Shown here: positions 58,735-64,000 of the stretch, piece by piece
Position numbering within the stretch: position 1 is the first letter of the stretch
Layout: every line of letters begins with the position of its first letter
Origin: Epiperipatus broadwayi
Taxonomy: Eukaryota; Onychophora; Udeonychophora; Euonychophora; Peripatidae
Assembly: GCA_028023455.1 (NCBI GenBank)
Contig: JAQFVV010000028.1
Span: 1,497,501 to 1,561,500 of the forward strand
Direction: 5' to 3'
DNA length: 64,000 nucleotides
Position numbers and translations under genes: made by a program
The notes under the pieces: generated by a model
Databases searched by the model: none
Told to the model about the DNA's origin: nothing
Seen by the model: the letters and a program-made list of their open reading frames with translations, nothing else

Positions 58735-58850
58735 ATAGAGTAAGTTAAAAACAAACTCTTATGAAGCTTCAAAAATACCCTCAACCTCAGACCGCGGTTT
58801 CTGCCTCTAGCGTCATCAGTGATACATTTAAGAAATATCTTTATGTTTAT
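58735..58850 (-). mobile_element. family II hammerhead element, fragment with intact core
   Basis: Matches the left arm of 27240-27740: ATATAGAG, then TACCCTCAACCTCAGACCG and TCTAGCGTCATCAGTGA. The rest of the palindrome is missing. Confidence 0.65.
58785..58826 (-). ncRNA. hammerhead core, family II
   Basis: CTGATGA (58819-58813), short stem II (GC/GC with loop TAGAG), GAAA (58801-58798), stem III ACC/GGU around GC (3 bp, the strongest in this family), triplet GUC (58792-58790). Confidence 0.65.
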
Positions 58851-60275
58851 TTATAGAGTTGTGTGCTGTTCTTAAATAAGCAGCAATTTTGCTCACAGCC
58901 ATATTATATTATAGATGCAGTAAGTTTAATATAAAATATATTTCTTTTCTTTGCATATTTAATGAGGATTTCAATATTAGATTTTATTGTATCACAATCA
59001 TTCAAGCTGAACAAGGAACTGATTGGTTTTATAATCTTGCCATTAAGTTTTTAAAATTTTTGGAACCTCCTTAAATAAAATGTTCTTAATATCTTTTTGT
59101 TATGATTATAATGAGATATAAGTTTCTCTTCTATATAATAAAATTATATAAAGTAATAGCAATAATTAAAAAAAAAGACTTCTATAAAGAAATACATAAC
59201 AAAATATATGTGTATATATATTTATATGCTTAGATAAAGGAAACTATAAATAATAGAACTATATATGACCAATCAAATACAGGCTTACATCACAAAGATC
59301 AGAAAAAATGTTGAGGTCAAATTGCAAGCATAGCTCTCTATTGGTTTATTTCACTATTCTCTTTTAAATCAAGAAATTCAGATAATATAAAATTGTCAGA
59401 ATAATTGAAAATGTGGTAACATGAAAGAATTAAATACTGCATTGATAAGTAACTACTTTGTTATAAAATTTTCATATGCTTTATGAGAATACTTTGAATT
59501 TTTTTTTACATAATTAAAACATGAAGTTTCTTACAAAATTTATAAAAATTCATGATTACTTTTGCAATAATTATTAAAAATCAAAAACACACATTTTTAC
59601 TTATTTATTTTATTTGTGTATTACTTATTTTTAAAAATAGAAGGTTATAATGTATTAGTGTCATATTACTAAAAAATCACATGACATTTTAATAGATATG
59701 CCTTTCAGACATTGCTAAAATATCATCATTAACTATCTAATAGAATTTTTGCAATAAATATTTCCAAAATTATATTTTAAAGCATAATTTGATAGATTTA
59801 TTAGATATTGACATTTATACATTCAGATTTTAAAAACAAACATGTATTAAAAAAGATTTCATTGGTTTTAGAAATCTATATGCTCCTCATGACCATTGAA
59901 TAACAAAACAGTTCTTTGTTTTTCTCATGATGTTTTTTTTCAATATCTCAAAGTGAATCAATTCAGTGTATTATATTTTAATTTAGAGTATTGATTTAAA
60001 AATCAAATCAAATGTTGAAAGCTTAGAAAAAGTCTCACCAGGGAGAACAATAAATCTTTTACAGTGTAGTAGAGTTATTTACAGTAATTGTATTACTGTG
60101 ATGAAATATGTCATCCTTTAACATTAATGATCTTCAAAAAAATTCACTATTAGTGATAAAGTTTTTTATTTTTGTTGTCAGTTTCTATAGCTAGAATACA
60201 TTTTTAGAATTAACCAAATTTCATTCTAGTACATGTAAACACATTCACTTCCTGTATTTTTAAAAAAAGTTGCCT
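58851..60275. other. AT-rich DNA, nothing recognised
   Basis: No supported gene or repeat; a 61-residue frame at 58889-59074 has no motif. Confidence 0.4.
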
Positions 60276-61225
60276 TAACAACAGATTGAGATTGTTGAGT
60301 CTTAATAATATTGTTATTGTTTAAAAGTTGACCATTTGCATGTTGCCTTGACAATAGATTGAGATTGTTGATTGTTTATGATATTGGTATTGTTTAAGAG
60401 TTGATTGTTGCCTTGACAATAGATTGAGATTGTTGATTGTTTATGATATTGGTATTGTTTAAGTGTCGATTGCTTGTAACCTTGACATTAGATTGAGATT
60501 GTTGTTACTGATATTGGTATTGTTTAAGTATTGACTGCTTGAATATTCCCTTGACAACTGATTGAGATTGTTGATTATTATCAATATTGTTATTGTTTAA
60601 GCGTTGATTGCTTACATGTTGCCAAGACAAGAGATTGATATTGTTGATTGTTATTGATATTGTTTAAGTGTTTGCTTGCACATTGCCTTGACAACAGATT
60701 GAGATTGTGGATTGTTAATATTGGTATTGTTTAAGTGTTGACTGTTTGCATGTTGCCTTGATAACAGATTGAGATTGTTGATTGTTAATATTGATATTGT
60801 TTAAGTGTTGACTGTTTGCATGTTGCCTTGATAATAGATTGAGATTGTTGATTGTTATTGATATTGGTATTGTTTAAGTGTTGACTGCTATCATGCATTT
60901 ATCTTATTTATCTATCTAGTTTTGGACCTTATTAGGTTTGCCATCTAAGTAATACATAGTTGGAGTGCGGTTTGAAAGTTTTAATCGATTATTTGTAAAT
61001 CTGCTTTCAAAAAACATTATATTTACCTGTTTAATGAGATTTATTTAAACTTCTTTGAATTAATAATTTCACTCTTTGTAGTCAAGTTGCAATCTTTAGT
61101 GTTTATATAAACATATTACACAATACATGAAAGCAATTTTCAACCTTTATTGTTTAAGAGGTTGCCTTGACAACCAATTGAGATTGTTGGTTGTTATTGA
61201 TATTGTTTAAGTGTTTATTGTTTTC
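60276..61225 (+). repeat. minisatellite array, 63-73 bp unit, about nine copies plus one outlier
   Basis: GATTGAGATTGTTGATTGTT, then GATATTGGTATTGTTTAAG, GTTGACTG and TTGCCTTGACAA recur from 60282 to about 60900 at 63-73 bp spacing. After a 250-bp interruption that matches the non-core part of the 336-bp unit at 10889, one more copy follows at 61158-61225. Single and double copies in opposite orientation occur at 10889-11640, 36895-37290 and 51186-51260. Confidence 0.85.
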
Positions 61226-61333
61226 ATGCATTTTAATTACTAGTATATGTAGAAAATCTTTGTTCATCTTGATTTACTTATAATACTTCATTCATATACA
61301 CTTTAATGCAAGTAATTTTCTTAACCTTCTTTA

Positions 61334-61385
61334 TTTTCTTACAGTTTCGACTGTCCAGCAGTCTTCATCAGAGCTCCAAGATTTG
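61334..61385 (-). ncRNA. hammerhead core at the end of the Penelope-like element
   Basis: CTGATGA (61371-61365), one unpaired A, stem II GACTG/CAGTC with loop CTGGA (61363-61359 with 61353-61349), GAAA (61348-61345), stem III A-U and C-G around one base, triplet GUA ending at 61340. Stem I is poor (CT/AG). The extra base before stem II occurs in all family I copies. Confidence 0.65.
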
Positions 61386-63146
61386 AACAATACAAATACA
61401 TAATTATCATTTCAGATATATATGTATAAATCATATATAAATCAAATATATATATATATCTCCATCATTTTACATACATATATATAAAATACACACATAC
61501 ATATCAAAATATAGACATATACCTTCTTCATATATATACACATATAAATCTATATTCCCCCCAGACATATATATAATCCATATCTACATCTATATATACA
61601 TATGCATATCCAATTCTTAGACATACCTCTTTTAAACATACATCTATATACAGATATACATACACCTATAGACATATATACAATCCTCATATATCTTTAC
61701 TAATACACATCTATATGTATATTTTACCTACACATTCTATAAAAAATACATAAAATACAAAACATATCCAATTCACCATTTTTTAAAATTTTTTATCTTT
61801 TTAAATAATTCCATTTTTACTTTTTATTTTTAAATCAACCCTTTAAATATTCTTCTTAATATTATCTTATAATATTTAATACTATTTTATTATTATTATT
61901 ATTTTTATAATTATCTAATACATAACATCTTTTACATTACTATCTTTAATTTTAATTTTTAAAACTTTTATCTCTATATCACTAAAGAATATTTTTTAAC
62001 ATTATTACCTCTATCCTCTTTACAGTTTTAACCTTAATTAAAATGACTGTTATTTCAAAATCTTGTTTATTCATTTAAAACAGCTCCCTCTTTTATCATT
62101 ATTATAAAACTTATAATTCTATTTAAACCTTCCAACTTCCCAATTATAATCATTAACCATATTCCAATATTATAAAATAACTACTTAACCATTATTTCAC
62201 ATATAAATACACATATCATCCATATTTCCTACATATATATATATACATCTTCACTTTACCTCTATACGTATAACTAAAAATAATATATGAAATAATATAT
62301 AAAACCCAATATATAAAACTATATCAAAATAAAAGATTACAAAATTAATATTTAAAAAATTAACAATTTACAAATTATTAACAAATCCCTATCTACATCT
62401 ATACCTCACACATATACATATCCAATATATAATTATATCTCTTAAAACATACTCATATATATATACCTATACTCATAACACATATACATACATATACCAA
62501 TCCTCCTATACATTTATACATACTTACCCTCATAAATACTCAATTTACTTATACATATATAACTATACAAAACACATCTAATGCCCCATTTTATAATACC
62601 TTTAAAACCTATTTTATTATTACTGTTATGTTTTCATTTTATTGTCTATCTTGTTTAATTATTATCTAATACATAATACCTTTTCACTTCCATATCTATA
62701 ACAGTAACCTATCCAATAGACCATTTTTATTACCTTTAAAACAATTTTATTATTACTTTTATTTTTTGAAATTTTTATAACAAATTTACAAAATCTTATA
62801 AACATTTATCTTTTTATTATTTATTATTACTATCAACTCCCTCTGTTATCAATTTTATAAAACTTATAACTCTATTTTTTAACCTATATTTATTAACAAT
62901 CTTTACAAGTCTTTTATGTATATCCACATATTATAACTTTTAACCTACTTTTTTATTACTATTATTATTACCTTTATTATTAATCTATCACAACAATAAA
63001 CATGCTAACACCAATATCTTTTCCAAACCTTATTTCAATTTTATATTCAATATTCACTACCCATATACACATTTATATACTCCTAAAACATATATATATA
63101 TATATACTTATTTTTAATACATAAGCCTATAAATCCAATACTATAC
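61386..63146 (-). other. non-coding 3' region of the Penelope-like element, strongly strand-skewed
   Basis: Almost no G on the plus strand over long stretches (for example 61441-61500 and 62461-62520 contain none), so the element's sense strand is nearly free of C. No open frame of note; scattered ATACATATAC motifs. Confidence 0.7.
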
Positions 63147-64000
63147 CTACCAACACAATGTTCTTAGTTCCCCATCCCTATTTAAACTAGGCCATATCTT
63201 CTTAATTAGTATTGCCTCTTTTATTTTTCTATCTTTTCTTTTATTGGTATATCCTATTATATTTATACTCTCTTTGTTAAATACATGCCCTGTTTCCATA
63301 GTATGCAAATAAATTGGTGAATTTTTGTCATACCTATGTTGATTTAACCTCATAAAAATAGAAGTCTTTGTCTCACCTACATATTTTGTCCTTATCATAT
63401 TTTTCTTACAATATCTACAATCTATTTGATATATGCCATTTATACATTTTTGCATATCTTTAATATATTTATTATCTAATATATTCATTACATTTTTTCT
63501 TTTTTTATTTACTACCTTATACTTAATTACATTATTATATCTTTTATTAATTTTTCTAATAATTTTATTAACATTCTTAACTATATTATTACTATATGTT
63601 TTAACCCCTATATACTCCTTCTTTATATTTTTATTTCTATATTTAACACTCTCTTCTTCCTTATTACCTTTCTTATATTTTTCTTCTATTAATTTTATAT
63701 TCTTCACTATTAACTTCTCTGGATACTCATTTTTGTTAAATTCCTTTACTATTAATTCTACTTCTTTTTTATATTTCTTTTCACTTGAACAATAATTAAT
63801 AGCCCTACATATTCTTGCACTTATACTACTTATTTTATATTTATTATCTGTATTAGAATTCCAATTCATTATATTACTATTCCCATTCACTTTTTTATAC
63901 ACTGATGTTTCTATTCTACATCTATTTTTAACATATGTTTTTGTTAACATTATGTCCAAATATGATAACTTATTATCTTTCTCTCTTTCCACTGTAAATT
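63147..64000 (-). CDS. Penelope-like element protein, reverse transcriptase end plus GIY-YIG endonuclease (partial)
   Basis: The frame is open from the window edge (first residues FTVEREKDNKLSYLDIML) to a stop at 63147, about 284 residues. FTVExExxxxLSYLDI is the conserved block near the end of PLE reverse transcriptases. Counting from V at 63992 as residue 1: a lysine-rich linker follows (about 90-180), then the GIY-YIG nuclease with NGIYQIDC (GIY at 186-188), a CxxC pair (CRYC, 192-195), YVG at 204-206, R215 and H219 in RLNQHR, H230, E259 and N271. This is the full set expected for an active domain. It nicks the target for primed reverse transcription. No stop or frameshift is seen, so this part may be functional. 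Codons are extremely A-rich. GTG at 63992 is not the true start. Confidence 0.88.
   Translation of the reverse strand, partial: FTVEREKDNKLSYLDIMLTKTYVKNRCRIETSVYKKVNGNSNIMNWNSNTDNKYKISSISARICRAINYCSSEKKYKKEVELIVKEFNKNEYPEKLIVKNIKLIEEKYKKGNKEEESVKYRNKNIKKEYIGVKTYSNNIVKNVNKIIRKINKRYNNVIKYKVVNKKRKNVMNILDNKYIKDMQKCINGIYQIDCRYCKKNMIRTKYVGETKTSIFMRLNQHRYDKNSPIYLHTMETGHVFNKESINIIGYTNKRKDRKIKEAILIKKIWPSLNRDGELRTLCW

Larger units (their letters stand above)
61334..64000 (-). mobile_element. Penelope-like retroelement (3' part, cut by the window edge)
   Basis: On the minus strand: the end of a reverse transcriptase and GIY-YIG endonuclease frame (64000-63147), about 1.76 kb of non-coding 3' sequence, and a family I hammerhead core at 61385-61334. 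Known PLEs encode a reverse transcriptase fused to a GIY-YIG endonuclease, and hammerhead motifs have been described in their terminal repeats; the order seen here fits. The same core forms the palindromic elements at 6250-6530 and 19746-20047, which are probably derived from this kind of element. The 5' part lies outside the window. Confidence 0.8.

Noticed and set aside
60276-61225. Regularly spaced repeats resembling a CRISPR array
   Set aside because: Units are contiguous and diverged with no unique spacers, and the context is metazoan; this is a minisatellite.
63433-63795. Hydrophobic 120-residue plus frame
   Set aside because: Antisense shadow of the Penelope-like element frame.

Overview
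The window is very AT-rich, non-coding metazoan DNA made almost entirely of decayed and nested mobile elements, minisatellites and microsatellites. I found no host protein-coding gene with recognisable exons. Long tetranucleotide tracts, tRNA-derived SINEs, non-LTR retrotransposon fragments, a mariner remnant and a Penelope-like element (PLE) carrying a hammerhead ribozyme motif point to an invertebrate. A mollusc, and possibly a cephalopod, is my best guess, inferred from overall texture and not proven.

Layout. 1-5116: plain AT-rich DNA, a minus-strand LINE tail (1744-1915), then a ~2.95-kb composite insertion (2161-5103) bounded by a 13-bp direct repeat and holding an inverted and a direct array of a 337-bp unit. 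5515-6530: a partly tandem element with a near-canonical type I hammerhead ribozyme, then a palindromic element with two inverted hammerhead cores. 8040-11640: a SINE, a decayed LINE, a mariner pseudogene and a minisatellite block. 12080-22460: a diverged dispersed repeat, a microsatellite mosaic, palindromic hammerhead-like elements, an inverted SINE pair and LINE fragments. 22460-30190: an endonuclease-domain LINE fragment, a LINE tail, a 500-bp palindrome with two hammerhead cores, a SINE and a 430-bp near-perfect palindrome. 30190-38780: mostly featureless, ending in a tRNA-Val-like SINE head and another palindromic hammerhead element.

39201-49566: the most structured part. A minus-strand LTR element (41059-47729) has 1.1-kb LTRs, a primer-binding site and an open frame for an unrecognised 367-residue lysine-rich protein plus two small downstream frames, but no visible pol. 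A 1.84-kb sequence is repeated directly on both sides of it. 49567-61225: more LINE, minisatellite and hammerhead-like debris. 61334-64000: the 3' part of a minus-strand PLE, with an intact GIY-YIG endonuclease frame running off the window edge, a long C-poor 3' region and a hammerhead core at the end.

The unifying observation is that at least four sequence families, mostly arranged as inverted pairs, carry hammerhead ribozyme cores (CTGATGA, short stem II, GAAA, a 2-3 bp stem III and a GUC-like cleavage triplet). This suggests PLE- or retrozyme-type non-autonomous elements built around self-cleaving RNA. All coordinates and comparisons are by eye.
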